NCBI GenBank assembly: GCA_037042185.1
Contig: JAXQJY010000025.1
Location: 186,001 to 250,000, forward strand
Direction: 5' to 3'
DNA length: 64,000 nt
Source of the DNA: Sordariomycetes sp. S80-01Y
Taxonomy: Eukaryota; Ascomycota; Sordariomycetes
Positions 34,625 through 45,426 of this stretch are shown in pieces (position 1 is the stretch's first letter; every line of letters begins with the position of its first letter). The notes beneath the pieces were generated by a model. The model was not told where the DNA came from, made no database searches, and was given only the letters and a program-made list of their open reading frames with translations. A program made the position numbers and the translations under genes.

Positions 34625-35302
34625 ATGCCGCCGACTCGGCGCAGGGTCGGGCCTCCTCAGGTTGCCCTGGCCGTCGCACGTCTGCTCGGCTGGCTCGCCT
34701 CTCTGGCAACGCTTCTTGCCATAGCATATCTCGTGCGACGATGGCCCGACAAGGGAGGCACTGCGGCAGCTGCCTTCCTGGGAGTCGCCGTCGCGATGCT
34801 GACTGACAGCTGGGAGATGATTGCGCAGTTGGATCCAACGTACAACTTTCCGCCCATGAAAGCACCGCGGGCCGTGATGCACGACCTGTTCGGCCTGGTC
34901 GTCACGGTTGGCGGGTTGATGCTGATGTTGTTTTCGGACCTGAGAGAGGAGCGGGCCGCCCAAGTGGATGATAGCTTCGACAAGGGCAACGACTGGAATG
35001 CGAAGCGAGAGGTCATGGATGTCGCGCAGTGGATGCTGGCAATCGTTGCGTGCGTTGCTACCGCCAGTGCTGGAAAGGAATCTTTGCAACTAACCTTGAG
35101 CAGGATTATGCGCTTCTTCTTCGCCATCTGGAGTGGCTGCGCCTGCACACGCGCCAGAAGGCAGCGTCAATTCAGGAGGCATGGCAGACGGAGGAGACGT
35201 GCCACAGAGCCCACCATCATGGATCTCATACGAGCAGGGGCTGCTGCTCGGTACGAGGAGGATCAAATACGGCGGCGGCAGCAGCAGCGAGGGGAAGCAT
35301 GA
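34625..35302 (+). CDS. Putative four-TM membrane protein, unknown
   Basis: 225 residues from the ATG at 34625. An in-frame start at 34355 is not favoured, because the added part is Gln/Pro/His-rich. Hydrophobic segments lie at about residues 13-37, 44-62, 84-104 and 135-170, separated by short charged loops, with an Arg-rich C tail (RRHGRRRRRA). The layout resembles small fungal MARVEL-like four-helix proteins, but no signature confirms that. The last hydrophobic stretch is broken by KESLQLTLSR, so an unrecognised intron or alternative C terminus is possible. It sits between a secreted kelch gene and a small oxygenase-like gene. No function is assigned. Confidence 0.55.
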   Translation: MPPTRRRVGPPQVALAVARLLGWLASLATLLAIAYLVRRWPDKGGTAAAAFLGVAVAMLTDSWEMIAQLDPTYNFPPMKAPRAVMHDLFGLVVTVGGLMLMLFSDLREERAAQVDDSFDKGNDWNAKREVMDVAQWMLAIVACVATASAGKESLQLTLSRIMRFFFAIWSGCACTRARRQRQFRRHGRRRRRATEPTIMDLIRAGAAARYEEDQIRRRQQQRGEA

Positions 35303-35463
35303 TCAGGGCATAATTGGAGCGCATCGCCGGTGTTTATCATTTGTGACGGGTTTTACGAGGGAATTTCATGAGCGAGCGTGGTGATCCATCCGAAATTGAA
35401 AAAGAATCTCATTCTCATTTTTCAGAAGCTCAGACTATGGTTTGAGAACGACCACTGGCCAGT

Positions 35464-36245
35464 CTACTTCCACAGCCATCCTTTGCCGTTTGGTTCGTAC
35501 GGCCTCGCCTCCATGCTCGCGACGTTGGGTTTCACAGCAGCCCAGAAGGTCTTGAACAATGTTCCACGAATCCATTCCTCCCAGACCTCGCGGCTTCTAT
35601 ATCTGGCAAAGATCCTTGCCCCTGTGTCGTTATCCAGACTCTGGAGCCCCAAGAAGGTCAGCACCTCGCCGTCCTCACCTTCCTGACCTTGCTTCTCATC
35701 AACAAGGCTACACAGAAGCTTCAAAGCGCCTAGAAGCTCATTTCTAGCAGCCGGGTTGACGCAGCGGATTTGGATATCTTGCATCACCCCACATTCCGTC
35801 TTCTTGCCACTGCGATCCAGAAAACCGCCGACGGCAGAGAAGTGGGTTAGGTCTAGACCGGTAGACATGGCGGGGCCAGCCCCAGGGAGAAAGCCGCCGG
35901 TCATGGCGTCGGACTTTAGATGAACTTCGTATAGATCTGATCGGGAGCGGTAAGCTTCGAAGGCGAGCATGCTGTCTGTCCGAGACGGGGCGTGGGCGTG
36001 CTCGAGAGGGATCCCGAAGTAGTACGTCAAAGTGTTGGGCTCATTGGCGTAGACGTATTCCGCCAGCTTATCGTATGCCGCTTGCCACTGTCATGAGTCA
36101 GATCAGGTCCCGATTCATACGCTTGGGCGAGGAGCCACGAAGAGGATAGAGATAGAGGGACACCAACATCGTCATAACGATCAGGAACCATGTTGCAATT
36201 CCCAAACAAGAAGAACCTCTCTGTGACTGGTATAGATTTAGACAT
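35464..36245 (-). CDS. Small protein with an ABM-like dimeric alpha/beta barrel N terminus
   Basis: Exons 36245-36168 and 36087-35464 (80-nt intron, donor GTTGGT, weak) give 233 residues. The N terminus reads MSKSIPVTERFFLFGNC, then after the junction WQAAYDKLAEYVYANEPNTL and TYYFGIP. This is the pattern of antibiotic-biosynthesis-monooxygenase-like ferredoxin folds, where a beta strand, a helix and the ANEPxTLxYYF strand pack into a dimer barrel. The second half has another strand-helix pattern (DLYEVHLKSDAM) consistent with a repeat of the fold. Such proteins are cofactor-free oxygenases, decarboxylases or heme-degrading enzymes, and many have no known role. Exon 1 is uncertain because of the weak donor; the frame before the junction has an in-frame stop, so some intron is required. 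It lies on the same strand as the exporter gene beyond it. Confidence 0.65.
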
Positions 36246-37348
36246 CGTGTTGGGTGATCTCGGCCGGATATCAGTGTGATAACCTTTCGCTGACAGTGAA
36301 ACTTGAATCAAGACTGCGCTCTAGATGCTGGCAACGTGGGCCGAAAGAAGAAGCTTGCAGTATTTGAAGGTCTTTACGTGTAAGTCGGCTGCTATACTCA
36401 GAAACTGCGGATAGAAACTACTTCTTGAGGCCTTTTATCACTAATAAAGGACAATGATTCTTGATATTATGAAGAGTCTCGGGTGTAAAAGCTGAACCTG
36501 CACGGCATAACACCGTGTCCACGAGCATATCCGGTCCCTCATCCAGCGTCACACCAGGGATTCCTTATCCAGACGGGGTCCTTTGGCTACAGGGTCTTTA
36601 ATTTGTGGTAAACTTTGAAAAGAAACTATGCCTCAGCGCACGGTTGCTGGTTCCTCCCGTCTCGGTGAGCATATCCTGAGGTCCGCAATAATCACCTCTT
36701 CCTGTGATCGACCTTAGCGTCATTATTCCCCGTCCTGTGATGCTTGCCCCCGCATTGTGGAGAAGACTTTTATGTAAGTCGAGGACGGAACTTCGATGTT
36801 GGTCACCAAGAAGGGATATAATGGAGGGTGTAGTGACCTGGCGGCTCGGGTGAGGATACCCGGTATTAAGGCTCGGCCTGCGCCCTGGGGTCCAAAGGCG
36901 AAGTCCAGGGGACTAAACTGGACTGAAATGGGCTGAAGCTGCGCCTGGGGAGCGGAAGACGGTACCTAATTGCTCATGCTATGCGTGAAGTACTGTTGTC
37001 GTACGTCAAATGCAGCATTGTGGTCACGGATAATCATTTTGAGTTTGAGCGATCTTGATGGAAGGAATCTACCGTACGACATAATCGAAACTTGGTCTCA
37101 ACCGTTTTCAAATTAAGGATACATATTCACCATACTAGCAACCATGATATTCTCGTAGCTCAAAAGGGTATCAATAGAATATCTGCAGTGCTAGACCCGC
37201 AAGCCACCCCCCTCCCCCTTACCAACGAACCTGCCCCCAAAACCATTACGCAATTGATTAGTTGGGTTAATCTGTCCTGTTCCACTTTGCATCTCTCATG
37301 TCCTGAGCCAGGTTACGCTTATCCATTCACCCAACACTCAACCAGCAC
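36246..37348. other. Intergenic region, no gene seen
   Basis: About 1.1 kb, A+T-richer than its neighbours, with no frame worth calling. It should contain the promoter of the ABM-like gene and the 3' UTR of the exporter gene. A pair of inverted 8-mers (GTCGTACG at 36998, CGTACGAC at 37073) was noted. Confidence 0.45.
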
Positions 37349-39345
37349 TCAGTGGAACCTGTTCTTGTCCGCGTTCTCATCGTTCTCCAGGAAGATCTCG
37401 ATCTTATCATTCATCTTGTGCTCAATGTCCTGGCAGAAAACGCAAGCAATAATGCCAATCACGCCGAAGCTCAAGCTCGAGAGGCAAGTCGTCCGCAGGC
37501 CGACCACGTAGCTCTGCTTCCACGCCTCGCTCGCGGCCGCAATGATCTCGTTGGAGATGCCCTGGACCTCGGCCAATGCAGCGGAGCCCAGCGGGAGGGC
37601 AGCTAGCAGGCTTGCAACAGAGGACTCGGGAAGGCCGGCAGCAGTCGCAGCTTTGGGCACGAGGTTGGCGGCTGAGTTGCTTTGCACGTTCGTGAGGATG
37701 GTCTGGTAGATCGAAATCGCAACCGACCCGCCTGCGAATCGGGCAACACCGCTTTTTAGACGTTAGCCAAAATGTACAAGGAAGCCGCAGGGGTAAACTC
37801 ACGCGAGGCCGCCGGAGATTCCAAGCTCAGTCTGGTCCGTACCAAACTGGATGTAGGCAATGCTCAGGTACTGGGCCCAACCAAAACCAACTTCGGAGAG
37901 GAAAATCATCGCAATAGTCAGGCCAAACCTGTCCGGCCGAGCTAAAGCGAGAAGAGCGCCAAAGACAACCATAATGGTAACCGAAGCCGTGAGGGTCCAC
38001 CTCCATCTGCCGATCATAGATCCGAAGCAGGTCAACAATACCGCCCCAAGAGTCAGGCCTAGGTTCTGAGGCAGCGTCAGAACGGCGGCGTAGCGGAAGT
38101 CGGTGTTCTCGTCCGTGAAGAAGACCGCAATCATGGTGGGGTACACGACGTTGAGACAGTAGTAGAACATGGTGACGACGAAGCCCACGACAAAAGGAGC
38201 TGTCAGCTCGCGGCCGTGATCCCGGGTGAAGATGCGCGTGGGCGTCAGCGGCTGCTTCAGCGGGGCAAATGTTTCCCACAAAGCAAAGGCAACGAGACAG
38301 CCGAAGCCAGAGCACAGTGTGCCGATGACTCGCGGGTGCGAAGAAGGGAGTGTGGTGGTGTAGACAATACCCACGAGAATCAGAGTCGTGGCGAGGATGA
38401 AGAGGATTGATCCGACGTAGTCGAGCTCACGGAATGCTGTCTTCGTCGGCAAGCCGCGCGGGTGCTTGGGAGGGAAGTAGAAGAAGTAGAGCCCGATTAG
38501 CGACAGCACGACGGCGATGGCCGGTCCATAGAAAAGCCAGCGCCAGTTGTCGCCATGCTGAGCAGCGAAACGACCAGCAACAGGTCCGACTATGACGGCG
38601 AAATAGACGCCAATATCTGCCAGCACAATTGCACTGTGATAGCTGTGTCAGAAGGAGAGCTCGGAGACAAGTCCTGGACCACAGAGGCTTACCTGTGTCG
38701 CCACTTGTTGGGAAGAAGCTCGGGAAGGGCAAAAGCGGCTAGTTGTGCGTTGCCACCCCCCTGAAGGGTGTTAGAATCTGCAAGTCCAAATGCAATTTTC
38801 GAGTGTTAAACTTACAAAGCCAATGAACGCGGAACCAACAATGAGAGATGTGTTATTCTTTGCTGTTCCAGCGACAATGAAACCGATGAACATAAGAACG
38901 TTGCCGCTGATAATGAACCATCGTCGGCCGAAGAGATCCGAGTTGGCGCCGCAGACCATGAAGGCCATGGTAACAGTCATAGTGTAGACCGGGACATACC
39001 ATGCCTGCTTCGTCACATCTCCCAGCTGCGTGGCAATGAGAGCTTGTGTTCCGCTGTAGGTTGGTACAATCCAGAAGGAGATTCCATAGGACCAGGCCAA
39101 GATCTTCAGATGTCAGTCAGTAAGTCAAGATTATAGGCCTTGATTAATGGTCGACCTACCCAGACGACGATCCACGTCTTGAAGGTGACATTGTACTCTT
39201 CATCGCTCTGGGGGATGTAGTCGACCTCCCGCTTGACACTATTCTCTTCGTGGGCAGGAGCAGGTGCAGGCTTTTCGATGTCTGTCGAGAGCTTATCGGC
39301 ACTGGCACGGCCATCCGCCGCATTTGCTGTTGCTGTGGCACTCAT
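37349..39345 (-). CDS. MFS transporter, TRI12/siderophore-type drug:H+ antiporter
   Basis: Exons 39345-39160, 39103-38816, 38760-38693, 38633-37803 and 37751-37349, introns of 51-59 nt, give 591 residues, the family's typical length. All phases agree. After a 55-residue hydrophilic N tail, helices begin at WIVVW-ILAWSYGISFW. MFS motif A is GANSDLFGRRWF. The next part has GSAFIGFGGGNAQLAAFALPELLPNKWRH, then a second half with FYYCLNVVYPTM and VLTLPQNLGLTLGAVLLTCFG. This order and the conserved GGxAQ...ELxPxKWRH block are characteristic of the fungal TRI12 family (trichothecene efflux pump and relatives). It probably exports a toxin or metabolite at the plasma membrane. It is divergent from a dehydrogenase gene 1.46 kb away. 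Confidence 0.93.
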
Positions 39346-40807
39346 TGTCGTTGATCCCGGAGAAGAAAGACTGCTGACTTGAAGCAGGCGGATCAGCTCT
39401 GTAACCAGCAGAAGAGATCCCAGTTGCAGAAGGATTATAAATTGTTGCTGGTACTCAATAGATTATAACCGGGTATGTTACTCCTCGCTCCATTGCCCTC
39501 GGCAATTGCAGGTCGAGAAAGCCAACATCTGAATCACTTGACCACTAGCTTCGTACGAAAATCTCACGATGTTGCCCTAGCTAGACATCCCGAACCATTG
39601 AAAGCTTGAGCTTAGATGTTAGCTTCGGAACTGGCATCGCTCTCCATAAAATGAGCTGCAACGTCTTGCACAGATTGGCGATCCTCCTGAACCCCAGATG
39701 CTCGGAAAACGATCTCCTTAGTCTGGGGGTGGGGATGCTACCCCACAGTTCGGCACTTGGGACCGAGTCATTGAGCGAAGCTTGAGATCGTCTGAATTAA
39801 CATTACCGCTTGCGGTAGGGCTCCAATTTGAGTGAAAGACTTGCATGAAGCGGTCGAGGTGCTAACGCCGGTGGGTGGGAGCTGGCGGCGGTGGCGGCGG
39901 CCGAGTGGTTGTACGGCCCGCCCCTTTGAGGATCAGAGGAAAATGGACTCCGGGTCGGCCTCAAAGAGTGTACAGAGGAATGATGTGTCAAGAGACCGTG
40001 GAGTGCTGCCACCCGTGAGCTGCACATATGAGATATCCTTGGTTCACTCATCAGCGACGACAAGGACCAAAACCTGACCCGTCGATGCCCCGATGATACA
40101 GCAGAAGCGGAACAGGCCACGATGGACAGGAGTGTCAATTGATTCCCAAGGTAAAACTTTCCTGCGAACATGTGACTATCGTGCAAAGTACTCGAACCTC
40201 TATTATCCCTCCTGCGATAGCCGCAAACACGGTACGGCCCTCGCTCGCATCTCGAAGTGAACTTGGCGTTGGTCAGAGGCAACATGCAGCTATTAGCTTC
40301 AATCAGCCACACTTACCCTGTGGTACATGCGTCGAGACTGCCAAGGGAACAGCCTGTAATTGCGTGCTTCGGTCGACTGTTTCCGAAGTTCAGTTCAAGG
40401 GTCTCGTGTCTCATCTTAATTCTAAACAAAAGCGTCTTAGGTTTTCGGGTAGACAGCCCCATTTGTGAGATGAGACGAAACTGCTTCCATAAAGGGAAAT
40501 GTAGCAGCAAAGCGTATCTGGATCCTACCCAACCTGGCAGCTGCGGCTCTATAGATCCATGAGTCCAGTGAAGTCCCTCGCGACCCTTGCATTGGTGTGG
40601 CCTGGTCCAGCCAAGGAGAAGTGTATCCGACCCGAAGACGTGTCATGTGATGCATGAGCTTCAGCTCCGTTGAGGGGAGACTCTCTCGAGGGACTCTATG
40701 AGATTCTTGTAAAATCTTACTACCAACGACTCCCTGCAATTACGACTCATTCGGTAACAAGGACTGTCGAGTAGCTGCTGTACGGCTACTGCGGAATATT
40801 CGTCATC
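39346..40807. other. Shared divergent promoter region, exporter / dehydrogenase
   Basis: 1.46 kb between two divergent starts. It has no supported gene. A TATA-like element (AATTTATAAT on the minus strand, near 39434-39443) lies about 90 nt before the exporter start. No clear palindromic CGG...CCG operator was picked out by eye. Confidence 0.5.
39434..39443 (-). promoter_or_regulatory. TATA-like element of the MFS exporter gene
   Basis: AATTTATAAT on the minus strand, about 90 nt upstream of the ATG at 39345. A second ATTATAA lies about 30 nt further on. Confidence 0.35.
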
Positions 40808-41852
40808 ATGTTGAACAGGCGTGTTGCGATTGTCACGGGAGCATCTGTAAGCCATCAATAATTGGGGTATTCATACAGGGCTCACATTGACAGAATGTAG
40901 TCCGGGATGGGAGAAGCTCTGACTGAAGATCTTGTCTCTAAAGGCTGGCAAGTCGCCATGGCAGACATCCAGCAAAACAACGCCCTGACTGCCAAATTAG
41001 GCGACAGAGCAAGCTTTCACCACTGTGATGTAGCTGACTACGACAGTCAAGCAAAGACCTTCCAAGAAGTATGGGACCAGTACGGGCGGCTAGATGCGTT
41101 GTGCGCCAACGCGGGCATCGTAGATAAGAGCTCCATCTACATCTTCGGTCACCGAGGATCGGATAAGTTGGTCTTGCTGGGTTTGCCGAGAAATTATGGA
41201 AAGGCTGACCTTCCAGGATACCGCCGAAACCCAACCTGCTCACAACCGATATCGACTACAAGGGAGTCATCTATGGCACGCAGCTCTCCATTCACTTCAT
41301 GAGGAAGAACGCAACACCTGGAGGATGCATCGTTGCCACTGCAAGCGCAGCTGCTGTGACTCCTCACGAGACGTACCCGGAGTACGATGGCGCAAAGGCA
41401 GCGGTAGTCAACTTCGTGCACGCAACATCGAGGGTATTGAAGATTGTACTGATCCCTCCGGCGCTGGGTTGCTAGCACTAACGACAATGGCAGAAAGAGA
41501 ACATCCGCATCAACTGCATACTTCCTGGAATCGTCGCCACGAACATCATTCCCCCAGAAATGGTCGCTGCGGTGTCTGAAGAATGGTATGGGCCTTGCGT
41601 CTTGCTTGTGAGCACCTCGTTGACTGGGTTAGCATGACTCCGATTTCTACCATCGTTTCCGCATATGATAAATGTTTGAACGACGACAACCTCAACGGAG
41701 AGGCTCTTGAAGGCTCGGCAGACCAAATTCTGGCTATTCCGCGACCGCAGCTACAGAATGGGAGGAAGTCAGCTAGAGCCGTGACGGTATGGGATCCGTT
41801 GTTCGAGATGTATCACGGAGAGAAGAGTCAGCTACCGGACGCGATCCCGTAG
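40808..41852 (+). CDS. Short-chain dehydrogenase/reductase, 15-PGDH-like
   Basis: Five exons: 40808-40846, 40901-41166, 41217-41445, 41494-41585 and 41633-41852, giving 281 residues. The Rossmann motif spans the first intron: VTGAS-SGMGEAL (TGxxxGxG). The NAG motif is CANAGIVDKSS. The catalytic residues are Ser in IVATASAAAV and Tyr/Lys in YDGAK. The segment KENIRINCILPGIV and the ending SEECMTPISTIVSAYDKCL are typical of fungal 15-hydroxyprostaglandin-dehydrogenase-like members, which oxidise secondary alcohols with NAD. Single reading frames across this locus look broken, but the splice sites restore a normal protein. Exon 3/4 joining (GTACTG donor) is the least certain. It sits divergently from the TRI12-type exporter. 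Confidence 0.88.
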
Positions 41853-44800
41853 AAAGTCGATATCACCTGGGCAAGATGGATTTTTTTCCTTTTGTTCTCA
41901 AAATATCAATGAGCAGGGTTGGCTTTGGAGAGTCGCGGGTGAACTGTCTACACTTGACGATTTGTTGTTAGAGAAGTTCAGAACATTCAGAGGGCTCGCG
42001 TGTTTTACTCAAGCGCCGCATCGTAAACTCCCAAGACGGAGAAGTTCAAGAATAGTAGAAGCGTTTATAATATGCTGTTGGCTGCACCTTCTTTTTGAAA
42101 CGTTTCAACTCTCCAGCGATTACCTGTTCAAACTCAAGAACCGAAGACGTGTGCTATTCACCGAAAGCTCTGAGCCAATCCTTTGGCCACGGCATTGGCG
42201 GCAAAAAAATGATCTGGCGGCAAAGAGCATTCAAATTCCGACAGCTTGGTTCGGCGCCTACGCCACGAGGACACGATTCTTCATCATCCAGTCGATCATT
42301 AATTGGGAGGTTGAGGCCTCATGCCGGGCCTGGCCTCGTCGCACATCTTGGGCGTGACCCAGGGTGGCCCATCGCGGCCTCCCAGGTGGGTTTAAGAGTC
42401 AGCATTGGGCCATCGCAATTGGGATTCCAAGCGCTTGTAACAAAGTGTTGGCTGTTCACCAGTCTAAGCGGATAGCAAGATGAAGCAGACTGAGGAGGTG
42501 AAATCACAGATATCGACGAGCCCTGAGAACTGAGTCCAGCACAGACATGAAGCAATTGACGATGTCACCAATGATGCTGGACGAGACAAGAGAGGAACAG
42601 GAGGGGGGGTTGGAGGCGAAAATGGCGGGTAGCCCCGAGGTGGAGTCGTGCACAGCCCTCTGTTTCTGCCTTGTCGTAGGGCTGACTGCGAAATGGACAG
42701 ATCCTGATGCCGTAACCCAATTAGGAAACCGAACCATGAACGAAGAGGACAGGCATCGCCGACTAGAGGCTCGCGGCCGGCTTCGAGGCTCGACGAGAAG
42801 CTTGAGGATGGCTCATGAACACCGCAAGGTCTCCCTGTATCTGAACCACGTCGCCTTTCATGACGACAACCTCAAACATCAAGGACTCCCCGTAGGGCTT
42901 ACAGCAGCTTCTGGGCCACCCTCGCCCCTCTATTCCTGGCATCAGACGCGCGGCTGGGAGGATTAGACGCCAGGAGGCGAAACACACGGAGCGGTCGAGT
43001 CTCTCTTCTCAGGAACAGGTCCGTGGCAACGAAATGAAGTTGCTGACACGGTCCTCGTCCTGCATTTGTTTGCATCGTGGCCCTTGAATCTCCCACGGAC
43101 ATGGTGGTTGCTTTTCAGCTCATTCCCACCTGCAGCGGCTGCCATCAGCCAATGACCGGGAGTGTAGGGATGCGTCACTCGCTCCATTTCAGGTACTGCT
43201 CGCGTTCTTCGCTTTTGAAAATGCAGCAGCAGGAAGTGCAGAGCGCTCGCATTAGTGAGGATGATCGAGATTGCGTGTCCATCCGGTTCCTGGGTGAGTC
43301 TGTGCGGCGTAGGCGAGTCACAAGTGCGGTCTGGCAATGCAAGTCATGGACAATGAAAGGGTGGTCTTCCAGTGGCAAGTTTGATGGAGACTGACTGGGA
43401 CCTGGAAACGAGTGGGCGGATGCGCAAGTGACCACTGACGTGAAGTCGATCAATCCGAATGAGTTTTCCCCTCAGCGACTCTACAGGCAGCTGCCTAGCA
43501 TCTGTCCCAAGCAATTGGCGAACAATTGCCCTTTGTCTGTATTCATCGATTGACAGTCACTAGCTTGCCCAGCGCCAATTGTGTTCCAGCCAAATTGCCG
43601 TGGGATCAGCAAGCGGACCTCAACGGCTACCGGCCGCTCCCGTGTACAATCCACAGCTTCAAGCCACCTTCAAGCAATCAAACTCAACAGCCACGGTGGA
43701 AATGGACGGGCCTGCAAGGCTAAGCGTCATTCAAGCCACTCAGAAACGAGACAGCCACGACAGAGAAAGCCTCGTGGCGGAGGCGAAGCGTCCGCAAGGG
43801 CATCGGCAGGCAGCACAGCCTACAAGGCGAGCCGGGGGCCAGGCAGATGACCCATGGCGCCAAGTGCTGACAGCCGCTAACGGCCTGGCCAAGAGACTCG
43901 CTTCGAGGTACGTACAGTTCAGCACAGGCGCGCGCGCAGGACTCCTCGATGCATTTCCTGCACCGTTGCTGCAAACCGCTGCAAGTACCGTACCCGCAAA
44001 GAGTAGGACGAGTCCTGGCAGAGCCGGTGACTCAGGTCGCCGCTGCAAGTCGCGTCCCATGATCTCGCGAGCGTGTAAGTGAGGGTGGTCGTGGCCTCGG
44101 GGATGGAGGCCAGGTCGACGGAGAGAGCCTGCAGGTCTTAGACGGGCCCTGTTTGAGGAAGCGCCAGAGAGGCGTCGGATTGCCAAACTGCTTTGCTCCA
44201 GGAGAGCTGGCAGCTTCATCCATTTTGGGCCGGTGGTCGACTCCGGGAGGTGGGAGGCGAGGAAGGATGGCGGCCAGGGATTACGCCGTCGCTGGCCCTG
44301 TTGCGAAAATAGATCATGTGTAAAAAAGGCAACCTCTAGAAATCTCTCGTGTCGCGAACCGTCCCGTGGCGACGAGCACAGACTCAAGCTCTCACTTGAG
44401 TGCTTGTCAACAGCAAGCAATGGTTGTCTCTGTCCAACGATTACACCAGAGCACACATGACGTTGATGCCATCGCCATCACTGCACGATCCAGAGAGCAA
44501 GCAGGCGCTGCATCTCTACTCTGCATGTTCGTTGAAAATGCGCTTGGTTCGGTGGCTCAGCGAGCTCAGCCCATTGGATGCATGTCGCGATCCACCGTGT
44601 ACTTCTCCTCCCAGAGAAATTACGCGCTTGGAGAAGTATCCCACCATGTCCTGCAGAGTGCAGACCGGGGGGAGTCATCGGCGGCCACTAGCGGGCCCCT
44701 GGTAGGCAGCCAAGCCAGCTTCAGAGCGACCAGGGTCGCCATGTTGGTGGGAGGAAGCGCAGCAGGACCTGTTGACGACATGGGGACCAGGGACGCTCTC

Positions 44801-45426
44801 CTCCTACACGGATCCAGAGACATATAATCCCATGATGCGCTTCTCAGCCCCTTAGGCAACAACCGACTATCTCTTCACTCGAGCTTGCACAGCACGCAAG
44901 ACACACTGATTCCGAACAAACCCTCCTACCCCACACATTATCCATTTCCTCCAGGGTCCTTGGATCGCTGCTTCAGAGACCGACATCCCGGCTCGCTCTG
45001 CTGCCCCATAGTCCTACAACTGCCTGCATTCTGCCTGCGGTCAGCACGCAACCCACCTCGGCTTATAAACGCCAACTTCCCACCTCAACCTTCAACTTGG
45101 ATTCTTCAACTTCAAACCCATTCTCATCTCGACCAAGGTCCAGCACGGCTCACTACACCACCATACCACTGCTGCAAAGAGAGACAAGCCTCAAATCCAC
45201 CGGCGTACTCTTCACCACCACATTGGCGAACGTGGACATAACCATCGCCAACCAATACCACACTCGTCGACGACACAGATCTTCTTCTTCAACTCGGCCT
45301 GAGCAAAGGTCTCACCACGACTCTGACAGAGCGAGGGCACCTCGACAGCCTCCTCTCGTGATCCAACAGGATCCCCCAACAACCACCAGGCGATCACGCC
45401 GCCATACGTTCAGCAATACCGACGAG
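41853..45426. other. 3.6 kb region without a supported gene
   Basis: The longest gene-free interval. Several mid-size frames exist (139 codons at 42547-42966; 238 on the minus strand at 43740-44456; 153 at 44366-44827) but their compositions (Arg/Ser/Pro-rich, with overlapping rivals) look fortuitous. A TATA box at 45064 belongs to the gene at 45427, so the right end is promoter and leader. Long non-coding RNAs cannot be excluded by reading. Confidence 0.4.
45064..45069 (+). promoter_or_regulatory. TATA box of the MCxTETF-family gene
   Basis: An exact TATAAA about 360 nt before the ATG at 45427. The following sequence is C/A-rich, as in fungal leaders. Confidence 0.5.

Noticed and set aside
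36998-37080. Inverted 8-mers GTCGTACG/CGTACGAC as transposon ends
   Set aside because: The arms are too short, no target-site duplication is seen, and the 67 nt between them code for nothing.
42547-42966. 139-codon ATG-started plus frame
   Set aside because: No recognisable domain and a Met/Arg/Glu composition like translated non-coding DNA; no neighbour or splice support.
43740-44456. 238-codon minus frame, Arg/Ser/Pro/Leu-rich
   Set aside because: Open mainly because of G+C content; plus-strand frames are equally open and none has a domain.
45097-45426. N-terminal extension of the MCxTETF protein
   Set aside because: The added 110 codons have no ATG, and the family start MCxTETF fits the Met at 45427.
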